Source of the DNA: JALOTE01 sp031422195
Lineage (GTDB): Bacteria; Pseudomonadota; Alphaproteobacteria; Rhizobiales; Rhizobiaceae
Assembly: GCA_031422195.1 (NCBI GenBank)
Contig: JANOPZ010000099.1
Location: forward strand, 1 to 41,783
Length of the DNA stretch: 41,783 nucleotides
Direction: 5' to 3'
Under the pieces are notes generated by a model, which was not told where the DNA came from, ran no database searches, and saw nothing but the letters and a program-made list of their open reading frames with translations. Below, piece by piece: positions 1 through 6,210 of the stretch (position 1 is the stretch's first letter; every line of letters begins with the position of its first letter). A program made the translations under genes and the position numbers.

Positions 1-2
1 CC

Positions 3-236
3 ATGCCTATGCAAGCCTCAGATATTGAGAAAATGATCAAGACCGCAATGCCGGATGCCAAGGTTGATATTCGTGATTTGGCAGGTGATGGCGACCATTA
101 CTCAGCCAATGTGATTTCTGAAGCCTTTCGCGGTAAAAGCCGGGTGCAGCAACACCAAATGGTTTATGAGGCGTTGAAAGGCAATATGGGCGGCGTCTTG
201 CATGCACTGGCCTTGCAAACGTCGGCACCGGAATAA
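3..236 (+). CDS. BolA/IbaG family protein
   Basis: Small BolA-fold protein of 77 residues, a normal length for the alphaproteobacterial form. Visible family features are the GDHY segment (residues 30-33), the FRGKSRVQQHQMVYEAL core (42-58) with the conserved His51, and a C-terminal HALAL (67-71). BolA proteins of this type pair with CGFS monothiol glutaredoxins to hold a bridging 2Fe-2S cluster, for iron sensing or cluster delivery, and such a glutaredoxin (grxD) lies about 0.9 kb downstream on the same strand. The ATG at 3 is nearly at the window edge, so its ribosome binding site cannot be seen. A second in-frame ATG is at 9, but the family usually begins with an MPM-like start. There is no cysteine, so cluster ligation would rest on histidines. 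The family call is secure; transcription-factor versus cluster-chaperone role is not resolvable here. Confidence 0.9.
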   Translation: MPMQASDIEKMIKTAMPDAKVDIRDLAGDGDHYSANVISEAFRGKSRVQQHQMVYEALKGNMGGVLHALALQTSAPE

Positions 237-251
237 GATCGAGGGGAAAAT

Positions 252-506
252 ATGGCTGATTTTTTGAACGGCATTGTCGAAAGCGTGGTTGCTGGCGTTT
301 TAAGCGAGATCAAAAAGAAAGCCGGCATCCGCACGACCCGGCGCAAAAAGCGCGTGAGCCGCAGCACGGCCACAATCAAAAAAATTGAAGATTTGTTGCT
401 TGGTAAAACTGCGCGCAAATCATCTCGAACAACAGTGGCAAAACGCCAGACAAGCCGCAAGGCAACCGTGCGTACCCGCGCCAAGGCAAAGCGGCGGGCT
501 TATTGA
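252..506 (+). CDS. small highly basic protein, function unknown
   Basis: An 84-residue product I do not recognise. Residues 1-25 could form an amphipathic helix (MADFLNGIVESVVAGVLSEI). From about residue 26 on it is extremely rich in Lys and Arg with Ser/Thr/Ala spacers (TTRRKKRVSRS, RTRAKAKRRAY at the end), resembling nucleic-acid-binding tails of histone-H1-like proteins by composition only. A strong ribosome binding site, GAGGGG, sits 5 nt before the ATG. The gene follows bolA by 15 nt, and its TGA stop directly abuts the ATG of the next gene, so the three look co-transcribed. The reverse-strand frame over the same bases lacks such a start. A role in nucleic acid or ribosome binding is inference from charge alone. 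Confidence 0.6.
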   Translation: MADFLNGIVESVVAGVLSEIKKKAGIRTTRRKKRVSRSTATIKKIEDLLLGKTARKSSRTTVAKRQTSRKATVRTRAKAKRRAY

Positions 507-1070
507 ATGTTGCGGGTTTCTGGCTGTCTAATCGCTACAATTTTGACCTTTGCCGCACATGCACAAGAAGAAGATAGCGAAGGCGTATCAATTGAACCGC
601 AATGTGAATTGAGCGCCAATTGGCGCGTTATTGCAAAAGAAATCGGCGAAATTCCGGGCATGACGATGGACGTTAATAAGCGCAATGCCGGCGGCCAACC
701 CGATTGTAAAACGGAAAACGTTCAACCGGATTTTGTTGCAGGCGGCCCCGATCAAGCGCTCTGGCTCACAAAATTAACTGGAGATTATTTGGTGATGGCG
801 CGTTCAACAGGCCCGGTTGGCAGCGTGGTTGTTCAAAATCTAACGGATAAAACCATTGTGGTTGATGTGCCAAGTGTCGACTCGCAGGCCGACAGCTGGG
901 GCGTGACCTATTGGCAGCAAAAAGAGGCGGGAACCGCCGACAACTGCCCGCAATTTGCTGAATACAAAGAGCAGGGTTTTGGCGCGGTCATTTCCCATGA
1001 AATGCGCTATGATTTCGCAAGCAAAGCAGTGTTGACCAGCGGCCAAACGTCTTGTGAGCCACTGCAATAA
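507..1070 (+). CDS. predicted secreted cysteine-containing protein, function unknown
   Basis: A 187-residue product with a typical Sec signal peptide: short basic start, hydrophobic residues 7-17, and a likely cleavage after AHA (residue 19). The mature part has four cysteines (about 33, 67, 147, 183), which would allow two disulfides in the periplasm. There are no membrane segments after the signal and no catalytic motif I recognise. The start codon abuts the TGA of the upstream basic-protein gene (TGAATG), suggesting translational coupling. It ends 97 nt before grxD, so this pair of unknown genes separates bolA from its usual partner grxD. It could be a rapidly evolving envelope protein; I cannot assign a family. 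Confidence 0.65.
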   Translation: MLRVSGCLIATILTFAAHAQEEDSEGVSIEPQCELSANWRVIAKEIGEIPGMTMDVNKRNAGGQPDCKTENVQPDFVAGGPDQALWLTKLTGDYLVMARSTGPVGSVVVQNLTDKTIVVDVPSVDSQADSWGVTYWQQKEAGTADNCPQFAEYKEQGFGAVISHEMRYDFASKAVLTSGQTSCEPLQ

Positions 1071-1167
1071 GTCTGTGAGATGCAGTGGTTGTTTTACTTG
1101 TCAGCACCGGCTGCAATCGCTACTTTAATTCTAGGCCGATGTCCGGCAATGATTTGGGAATAGAAAC

Positions 1168-1503
1168 ATGACCGCGATAAACGAGTTCATCGATACGGAA
1201 GTTAAATCCAAAGACGTTGTGCTGTTCATGAAGGGCACACCGGGATTTCCGCAATGTGGGTTTTCTGGCCAAGTCGTACAGATTTTAGATTATCTTGGCG
1301 TGGATTATAAAGGCGTCAATGTTCTGACATCAAATGAATTGCGCGACGGCATCAAAGCTTATTCCAATTGGCCAACTATCCCGCAACTCTATATCAAAGG
1401 CGAGTTTGTTGGCGGCTGCGATATTGTGCGAGAAATGTTCCAATCCGGCGAATTGCAAACCGAGTTCACCAATAAGGGCATTGTTGTAAAAAGCGCCGCT
1501 TAA
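1168..1503 (+). CDS. grxD: monothiol glutaredoxin (Grx4/GrxD type)
   Basis: A 111-residue single-domain glutaredoxin with the CGFS active site at residues 30-33, a Lys at 22 ahead of it, the WPTIPQLYI segment (68-76), and the GG-CDI glutathione-binding loop (82-86). Monothiol CGFS glutaredoxins bind a labile 2Fe-2S cluster through the active-site Cys and glutathione; they transfer clusters and form complexes with BolA proteins, one of which is encoded at 3-236. A ribosome binding site GGGAA lies 7 nt before the ATG. The DUF2461 gene follows after 14 nt and may be co-transcribed. Length and all motifs are normal for the family, so confidence is high. Confidence 0.96.
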   Translation: MTAINEFIDTEVKSKDVVLFMKGTPGFPQCGFSGQVVQILDYLGVDYKGVNVLTSNELRDGIKAYSNWPTIPQLYIKGEFVGGCDIVREMFQSGELQTEFTNKGIVVKSAA

Positions 1504-1517
1504 GCTGGATAATCATC

Positions 1518-2246
1518 GTGGCCAGTGAATTCAAAGGGTTTGGGCAACAAGCCCTGCCCTTTTTGAAAGCGCTTGGTTTTCATCAAAATAAAGAATGGTT
1601 TGCGGCAAACAAACCGCTTTATGAAAGCCAAATCCGGTCGCCAATGGGCGACTTGATTGAGGATATGACGGCACGCTTTGAAATGATGAATGTTCCTTTG
1701 AAAGGCTCGCGCGCTGCTTCCATGTTCCGCGTCAATAAGGATGTGCGTTTCTCCAAAGACAAAGCGCCTTATAATACCCACGCTTCAGCAGTGCTCACCC
1801 GGTCCGGTGGCAAGAAGGATCAAGGTGGCGCTTATATCCATATAAAGCCTGGCGAATGTTATATCGGCGCTGGCATTTGGTACGCCGACGCTGAAGAATT
1901 CCGCGCGTTTCGCGACAGCATCATTTCGCGCACCGATCAGTTTAGAAGCCTAGAACGCGCAATAAGGGCCAAAGGCCATGTGTTCGCCAGCGACGATGAG
2001 CTGAAGCGCGTACCAACCGATTTCCGTGATCTTACCGATGAAGACCAACGCCGCTGGATGCGGATGAAGCATTTTTTCGTCAATGTGCAGCTGACTGACG
2101 CAGAAATTACAACGCCCATTTTAGCCGATAAAATTGTCGGGCTCACCCAAACAATGCTGCCCATCATGGATTTTGCGTGGCGTGCAATGGACCCGGTGAC
2201 GGCACTTAAAATTCAACCTAGCTTGCAGCATCCGGATTCGAATTGA
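1518..2246 (+). CDS. DUF2461 / TIGR02453 family protein
   Basis: A 242-residue protein matching the DUF2461 family by its N-terminal pattern (a FLKAL segment followed by NKEWFAANK, residues 15-32), the central SMFRVNKDVRFSKDKAPYNTH region (68-88), the YIHIKPGECYIGAG stretch, and a late W-M-RMKHFF motif. No biochemical role for this family is established that I can name. The reading frame opens with GTG at 1518, 14 nt after the grxD stop, with only a weak ribosome binding site, so it may depend on translation of grxD. Its 3' end overlaps the convergent ttcA gene by 29 bp. The DNA-level reading is clear; the function is not. Confidence 0.85.
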   Translation: MASEFKGFGQQALPFLKALGFHQNKEWFAANKPLYESQIRSPMGDLIEDMTARFEMMNVPLKGSRAASMFRVNKDVRFSKDKAPYNTHASAVLTRSGGKKDQGGAYIHIKPGECYIGAGIWYADAEEFRAFRDSIISRTDQFRSLERAIRAKGHVFASDDELKRVPTDFRDLTDEDQRRWMRMKHFFVNVQLTDAEITTPILADKIVGLTQTMLPIMDFAWRAMDPVTALKIQPSLQHPDSN

Positions 2247-3090
2247 GAGCTTTGAACTCTAACCCGCTGAAATCAAACAGCTTTGGATCGAGCAAATGGC
2301 TCGGGCGCACAGTTCCAAACGCGCGGATCATCACGTCTTTGCGGCCGGGCATCCGCTTTTCAATATCGGTTAGCATGGCCTTCATGGCATTGCGCTCCAG
2401 CCCATCCTGGCTCCCGCACAAATCACACGGGATAATCGGGAAGGCCATGGCTTCTGCAAACCGCGTTAAATCATCTTCGGCCACATAAATAAGGGGGCGC
2501 AGCAGCATCAAATCGCCCTCATCATTGAGCAATTTGCCCGGCATCGCTGCAAGACGCCCGCCATGAAACAAGTTCATAAAAAACGTTTCAAGCGCATCAT
2601 CGCGGTGATGGCCGAGCACCAAGGACGTGCAGCCCTCTTCTCGCGCCATCCGATATAAATGCCCGCGACGCAGCCGCGAGCACAGCGAACAATACGTCGC
2701 TGCACTGTCGAGTTTGTCGGTTACAATCGAATAGGTATCTTTGTATTCGATCCGGTGTTTGACACCCAGCTTAGTGAGGTAATCCGGTAAAACATGCTTC
2801 GGAAAATTCGGCTGACCTTGATCAAGGTTTACGGCAATCAATTCAACTGGCAATAGGCCTTGAGCCTGCAAATCCATGAGCAAGGTCAAAAGCCCATACG
2901 AATCCTTGCCGCCAGAAAGCGCCACCATCCAGCGTTCACCCGCGTTTGCCATACCAAACGTGGCTATTGCCTCACGCGTTTGCCGCAGCAGCCGCTTGCG
3001 CAATTTGTTAAACTCAACGCTTTGCGGTGCATCAGCATAAAGCTTGGCAATCGGATTGTGCGTTTGATCGTGTGGCAGGAAAGCGTTCAT
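2218..3090 (-). CDS. ttcA: tRNA 2-thiocytidine(32) biosynthesis protein TtcA
   Basis: A 290-residue PP-loop ATPase that thiolates cytidine 32 of certain tRNAs in the cytoplasm. The PP-loop SGGKDS is at residues 59-64. The iron-sulfur ligands expected for TtcA are present as C134-x2-C137 (TYCSLCSRLRRG) and C225 in PCDLCGSQ, with spacing equal to the E. coli ligands. GHHRDDALETFFMNLFHGG (160-178) is the second nucleotide-site signature. Start ATG at 3090; the stop lies inside the last codons of the convergent DUF2461 gene. The rpsD terminator lies just upstream, so ttcA probably uses its own promoter or limited readthrough. Nothing is missing. Confidence 0.95.
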   Translation of the reverse strand: MNAFLPHDQTHNPIAKLYADAPQSVEFNKLRKRLLRQTREAIATFGMANAGERWMVALSGGKDSYGLLTLLMDLQAQGLLPVELIAVNLDQGQPNFPKHVLPDYLTKLGVKHRIEYKDTYSIVTDKLDSAATYCSLCSRLRRGHLYRMAREEGCTSLVLGHHRDDALETFFMNLFHGGRLAAMPGKLLNDEGDLMLLRPLIYVAEDDLTRFAEAMAFPIIPCDLCGSQDGLERNAMKAMLTDIEKRMPGRKDVMIRAFGTVRPSHLLDPKLFDFSGLEFKALNSNPDAAS

Positions 3091-3116
3091 TAGCTGTCAG
3101 TGCCACAGACCGCGGC

Positions 3117-3148
3117 AATAAAAAAGGCCCCGCTTGCGCGAGGCCCTT
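3117..3148 (-). terminator. rho-independent terminator of rpsD
   Basis: On the minus strand, a GC-rich stem of about 10 bp (AAGGGCCTCGC paired with GCGGGGCCTT, including G-U pairs) with a GCAA tetraloop is followed by a run of T residues. It lies 24 nt after the rpsD stop and before ttcA, separating the two transcripts. Confidence 0.85.
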
Positions 3149-3171
3149 CTATCACTATCATCAACCCAAAA

Positions 3172-3789
3172 TCAGCGTGAGTAAAACTCGACAACCAGAT
3201 TTGGTTCCATTTGAACTGGGTAAGGCACATCAGACAGGCCCGGTACGCGGACATATTTGGCAACCATTTTATTGTGATCAACTTCCAAATAGTCTGGAAC
3301 GTCGCGCTCTGCCAAAGCAACTGCTTCAAGAACAATCAGCAATTCCTTCGAACGCTGACGCACTTCGACCACATCGCCAGCTTTGCACATATAAGAACCG
3401 ATGTTCACGCGCACGCCGTTCACAGTAACATGACCATGGTTCACGAACTGGCGGGCCGCAAAAACAGTCGGCACGAATTTGGCGCGATAAACAACTGCAT
3501 CCAAACGGCTCTCAAGCAAGCCCACCAAATTTTCGCCGGTATCGCCTTTGCGACGGTCAGCTTCCTCATAGGTCTTGCGGAACTGTTTTTCAGAAATATC
3601 GCCGTAATAGCCCTTGAGTTTCTGCTTGGCGCGCAACTGAACGCCGAAGTCAGATAATTTGCCTTTACGGCGTTGGCCGTGCTGGCCCGGGCCGTATTCG
3701 CGTTTGTTAAATGGTGACTTCGGGCGACCCCAAATGTTTTCACCAAGACGGCGGTCAATTTTATATTTCGAAGATTCGCGTTTGCTCAT
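3172..3789 (-). CDS. rpsD: 30S ribosomal protein S4
   Basis: A 205-residue S4 protein, an RNA-binding primary assembly protein of the small subunit that also acts in translational accuracy. The N-terminus (SKRESSKYKIDRRLGENIWG) and the GPGQHGQRRKGKLSDFG stretch are typical of the alphaproteobacterial form, and the S4 RNA-binding domain covers about residues 93-155 (LESRLDAVVYRAKF, then VNHGHVTVNG). Two ATGs are possible, at 3795 and 3789. I chose 3789 because AAGGGA lies only 2 nt from the first but about 8 nt from the second, and because the family begins MSKRE. It is monocistronic, followed by a strong terminator at 3117-3148. Confidence 0.97.
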   Translation of the reverse strand: MSKRESSKYKIDRRLGENIWGRPKSPFNKREYGPGQHGQRRKGKLSDFGVQLRAKQKLKGYYGDISEKQFRKTYEEADRRKGDTGENLVGLLESRLDAVVYRAKFVPTVFAARQFVNHGHVTVNGVRVNIGSYMCKAGDVVEVRQRSKELLIVLEAVALAERDVPDYLEVDHNKMVAKYVRVPGLSDVPYPVQMEPNLVVEFYSR

Positions 3790-3978
3790 CCGCATTTCCC
3801 TTTGTTGTGAGAAGCCCCAGAATTGAGACTTCAGGAAACGCGCCCTCCTCTGCCTCCTTGCGGAAACCGACAGACGCTTTCATGATAAATCTTAAAAGCG
3901 TCACGGGACACGTTAAATGAAACACCGGACATTACTGCCCGGCGCTTGGTGGTCGATTAGTGGTGTGACAGTTAAATG

Positions 3979-4071
3979 TCAACCAAATACGCTCCAGCCG
4001 GTTTGGCGCGCAATGCGTTCGAGTGCTAAAGTCCCCAACAGTGAATTGCCATTGGCATTTAACCCGGGTGA
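3979..4071 (-). pseudogene. glsA: out-of-frame C-terminal segment of glutaminase
   Basis: The bases just past the glsA stop, read one frame over, encode SPGLNANGNSLLGTLALE then RIARQTGWSVFG and stop (TGA at 3979-3981). This is the conserved end of bacterial glutaminases (GLN..GNSL.G..ALE....TGWS.F). It joins the main frame at a G4 run (TATGGGGTCACC near 4069-4075): either one G is missing or two were gained. With the correction the protein would be about 323 residues. I annotate this as the detached tail of the gene at 4059-4949. Confidence 0.85.
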
Positions 4072-4949
4072 CCCCATACGGCAATTGAAGCTTTACCGGG
4101 CGCAATTGCCAAAATGCCGCCGCCAACGCCGCTTTTACCCGGCAGGCCCACGCGGTAGGCAAAATCTCCTGAACCATCATAATGGCCGCATAGCATCATC
4201 AATGCGTTAATACGGCGAGCACGGGCTGCCGAAACGATGGCATATCCAGTGACCGGGTTTTTGCCGCCACTGGCCAAATATAACCCTGCGCGGGCCAGTT
4301 GCAAACAGTCCAGTGCCAGCGCACATTGGTGAAAATAAACCCCAAGCGTGTGCGAAACCGGGTTTTTTAACTTACCATACGAAGCCATAAACTCTGCCAA
4401 CGCCACGTTACGGTGCCCGGTTTCTGCTTCAGACCGCGCAACAGCCTCATCAATCACAATCGAATCATCACCGGCCAAAAACCGAACAAAGCGTAAAATT
4501 TCGCCAATAGTTTCCTTTGGCTGGTGCCCAGCCAGTAAAACGTCTGTAACCGCAATTGCGCCGGCATTGATAAACGGATTGCGCGGCCTGCCATGCTCAT
4601 TTTCGAGCTGAACGATGGAGTTAAACGCCGAGCCTGACGGTTCACGCCCAACGTTGTGCCACAAATTATCACCGGTTTTGCCAAGCGCCAATGTCAGCGA
4701 AAATACTTTTGAAATACTTTGAATCGAAAAAGCCTCAGCACTGTCGCCAGCTGCGTAAACTGCTCCGTCGAGTGTTACGATTGCAAGGCCAAATTTGCCC
4801 ACGTCTACCCGCGCAAGTTCGGGGATATAACGCGCCACTTCTCCGCGCATTTCAACTTTTTTCATATCAGTAGCGATATCAGCGACCAGTGCTGCTAAAT
4901 CCAACTTGGCAATATCTAACTTGGCGAAATCTAACTCGGCAAAGTCCAC
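4059..4949 (-). CDS. glsA: glutaminase, frameshifted near the C-terminus
   Basis: Serine-dependent glutaminase (beta-lactamase-like fold) that hydrolyses glutamine to glutamate and ammonia. The S-x-x-K catalytic pair is in FSIQSISKVFSL (S78, K81). Other family marks are the GREPSGSAFNS stretch (near 101-111), NPFINAGAI (near 123-131), the catalytic Tyr in MASYGKLKNP, and GLPGKSGVGGGI near residue 270. As read, the frame ends at AVWGHPG and stops at 4059; the true C-terminus continues in another frame to 3979. The N-terminus carries four degenerate five-residue repeats (DFAEL, DFAKL, DIAKL, DLAAL) from a 15-nt tandem repeat, so the ancestral start may lie further inside. The catalytic region is intact but about 28 C-terminal residues are lost. 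It is either a recent pseudogene or a sequencing or assembly error in a G run. Confidence 0.88.
   Translation of the reverse strand: MDFAELDFAKLDIAKLDLAALVADIATDMKKVEMRGEVARYIPELARVDVGKFGLAIVTLDGAVYAAGDSAEAFSIQSISKVFSLTLALGKTGDNLWHNVGREPSGSAFNSIVQLENEHGRPRNPFINAGAIAVTDVLLAGHQPKETIGEILRFVRFLAGDDSIVIDEAVARSEAETGHRNVALAEFMASYGKLKNPVSHTLGVYFHQCALALDCLQLARAGLYLASGGKNPVTGYAIVSAARARRINALMMLCGHYDGSGDFAYRVGLPGKSGVGGGILAIAPGKASIAVWGHPG
4887..4946 (-). repeat. four degenerate 15-nt tandem repeats in glsA 5' end
   Basis: Immediately after the glsA ATG the minus strand reads four 15-nt units: GACTTTGCCGAGTTA, GATTTCGCCAAGTTA, GATATTGCCAAGTTG, GATTTAGCAGCACTG. They encode DFAEL, DFAKL, DIAKL and DLAAL. 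The array is in frame and extends the N-terminus beyond the usual glutaminase start. Confidence 0.85.
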
Positions 4950-5148
4950 GTCGTATCCTCAGCAAGCGCACCGCGCAATTAGAACGATGAAAACCTATGG
5001 TCAACATGGCTCAAGTTAAGGGCTTGAAAGTTCGACTTTGAACCCATATCTCCTGCCCTGCAGCTCCGGGCCCCTCTGGCGCGGGTCGTCGGGCCCCGTG
5101 TGATGTCGGTGCTGCCAAAGAGGGTAGTCCCGGCGTAAAGTTAAAATC
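4950..5148. promoter_or_regulatory. divergent glsA/terC intergenic region with GC-rich leader
   Basis: About 200 bp between two divergent start codons. The terC side contains the 8-mer CGGGCCCC twice (5067-5074 and 5090-5097). Its self-complementary GGGCCC cores can pair over a 17-nt loop, giving a possible hairpin in the terC 5' leader. TerC-family genes are sometimes under a manganese riboswitch (yybP-ykoY), but I could not match its conserved loops. I see no clear -35/-10 boxes. Confidence 0.3.
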
Positions 5149-6141
5149 ATGGATGCTTTTTTGTTTGGCGATTTTCTCGGCAAGCCAGTTTGGATGTGGC
5201 TTGCATTCATTGCTATTGTAATAACACTTCTCGTTCTTGACCTTGGCGTTCTCCATAAAAAAGATCGCGAAATCGGCGTGAAAGAAAGCCTGATGCTTTC
5301 AGCTGGCTATATTAGCCTTGGCGTCGCGTTTGGTGCGTGGGTTTGGTGGTATCTCGGGCCACAATCAGGCATTGAATATATGACGGGTTTTGCCATCGAA
5401 AAAACGTTGGCCATGGATAATGTCTTCGTTATCGCAATGATCTTTAGTTATTTTGCCATCCCGCGCCTTTATCAGCACCGCGTTTTGTTCTGGGGCATTC
5501 TCGGCGTGATCATACTGCGCGGTATTATGATTGGTATTGGCGCACCATTGGTCGAAAACTTCTCGTGGTTGCTTTACATTTTCGCAGTATTCTTGATCTT
5601 GACCGGCGTGAAGATGCTGTTTTCGGGTGATGAAGAAACCGATTTATCACAAAACAAAGCACTCAATTGGATGCGGAAGCGGTTCAATGTGACCGACGAA
5701 TTGCACGGCCAAAAGTTCTTTGTGAAACAGGTTGATCCGAAAACCGGGAAAATGGCGCAATTCATTACCCCATTGTTCTTGGCGCTGATTCTCATTGAAA
5801 TTGCTGACGTTATTTTCGCGGTCGATTCAGTCCCAGCGATTTTCTTGATCACAACTGATCCGTTTATTGTTTACACATCGAACATTTTTGCCATTCTTGG
5901 CCTCCGCGCCTTGTACTTCGCACTGGCCGCAATGGTGGAGCGTTTCAAATATCTGAAATACGCACTCTCCATTCTGTTGATTTTCATCGGCTCGAAAATC
6001 TTCGTCGCATGGGCACTCGGCTGGGATAAATTCCCGCCGGCTTGGGGCCTTGGTATCACAGTCGCCATTCTGGCCAGCGGCATTCTCTATTCGTTGTGGG
6101 CCACCCGCAACGACGTGCCAAAAAGCATTGAAAAGGCTTGA
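5149..6141 (+). CDS. TerC family integral membrane protein (Alx-like)
   Basis: A 330-residue inner-membrane protein with about eight to nine hydrophobic segments (for example 15-35, 50-68, 85-104, 113-133, 138-158, 208-224, 240-258, 270-290, 300-318). TerC signatures are ALAMDNVFVIAM-like residues 87-97 with Asp90, and IEIADVIFAVDSVPA (216-230) with Asp220 and Asp226, acidic residues thought to bind metal. Family members include Alx, linked to manganese export and alkaline pH response, and TerC proteins that supply metal to secreted enzymes. The ATG at 5149 has only a weak ribosome binding site. The gene is followed by a strong shared terminator at 6166-6195. Whether the substrate is Mn2+ is inference from the family. 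Confidence 0.92.
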   Translation: MDAFLFGDFLGKPVWMWLAFIAIVITLLVLDLGVLHKKDREIGVKESLMLSAGYISLGVAFGAWVWWYLGPQSGIEYMTGFAIEKTLAMDNVFVIAMIFSYFAIPRLYQHRVLFWGILGVIILRGIMIGIGAPLVENFSWLLYIFAVFLILTGVKMLFSGDEETDLSQNKALNWMRKRFNVTDELHGQKFFVKQVDPKTGKMAQFITPLFLALILIEIADVIFAVDSVPAIFLITTDPFIVYTSNIFAILGLRALYFALAAMVERFKYLKYALSILLIFIGSKIFVAWALGWDKFPPAWGLGITVAILASGILYSLWATRNDVPKSIEKA

Positions 6142-6165
6142 TCTGCAAAACACCAAGATAAAAAA

Positions 6166-6195
6166 GGCCGGAGCATTTGCCCCGGCCTTTTTATT
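6166..6195. terminator. bidirectional rho-independent terminator (terC / phoX)
   Basis: GGCCGG, a 10-nt loop, then CCGGCC, flanked by an A run on the left (6161-6165) and a T run on the right (6188-6192). It sits between the convergent terC stop and phoX stop and can serve both strands. Confidence 0.9.
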
Positions 6196-6210
6196 TCGCT
6201 TAAAAACCGA

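Noticed and set aside
164..484. Minus-strand 106-codon frame over the basic protein gene.
   Set aside because: The plus strand has a strong ribosome binding site, tight spacing to both neighbours and an ATG, while this frame has neither.
4059..4075. Programmed ribosomal frameshifting in glsA.
   Set aside because: No slippery heptamer or following pseudoknot is apparent and glutaminases are not known to use it; an indel in the G run is simpler.
3917..4210. Plus-strand 97-codon frame opposite the end of glsA, and the minus-strand frame 3932-4180.
   Set aside because: They overlap the recognisable glutaminase C-terminus, have no ribosome binding site or family features, and are explained by the frameshifted gene.
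4990..5148. A manganese (yybP-ykoY) riboswitch before terC.
   Set aside because: TerC-family genes often carry one, but I could not find the conserved loop sequences; only a GC-rich inverted repeat is visible.
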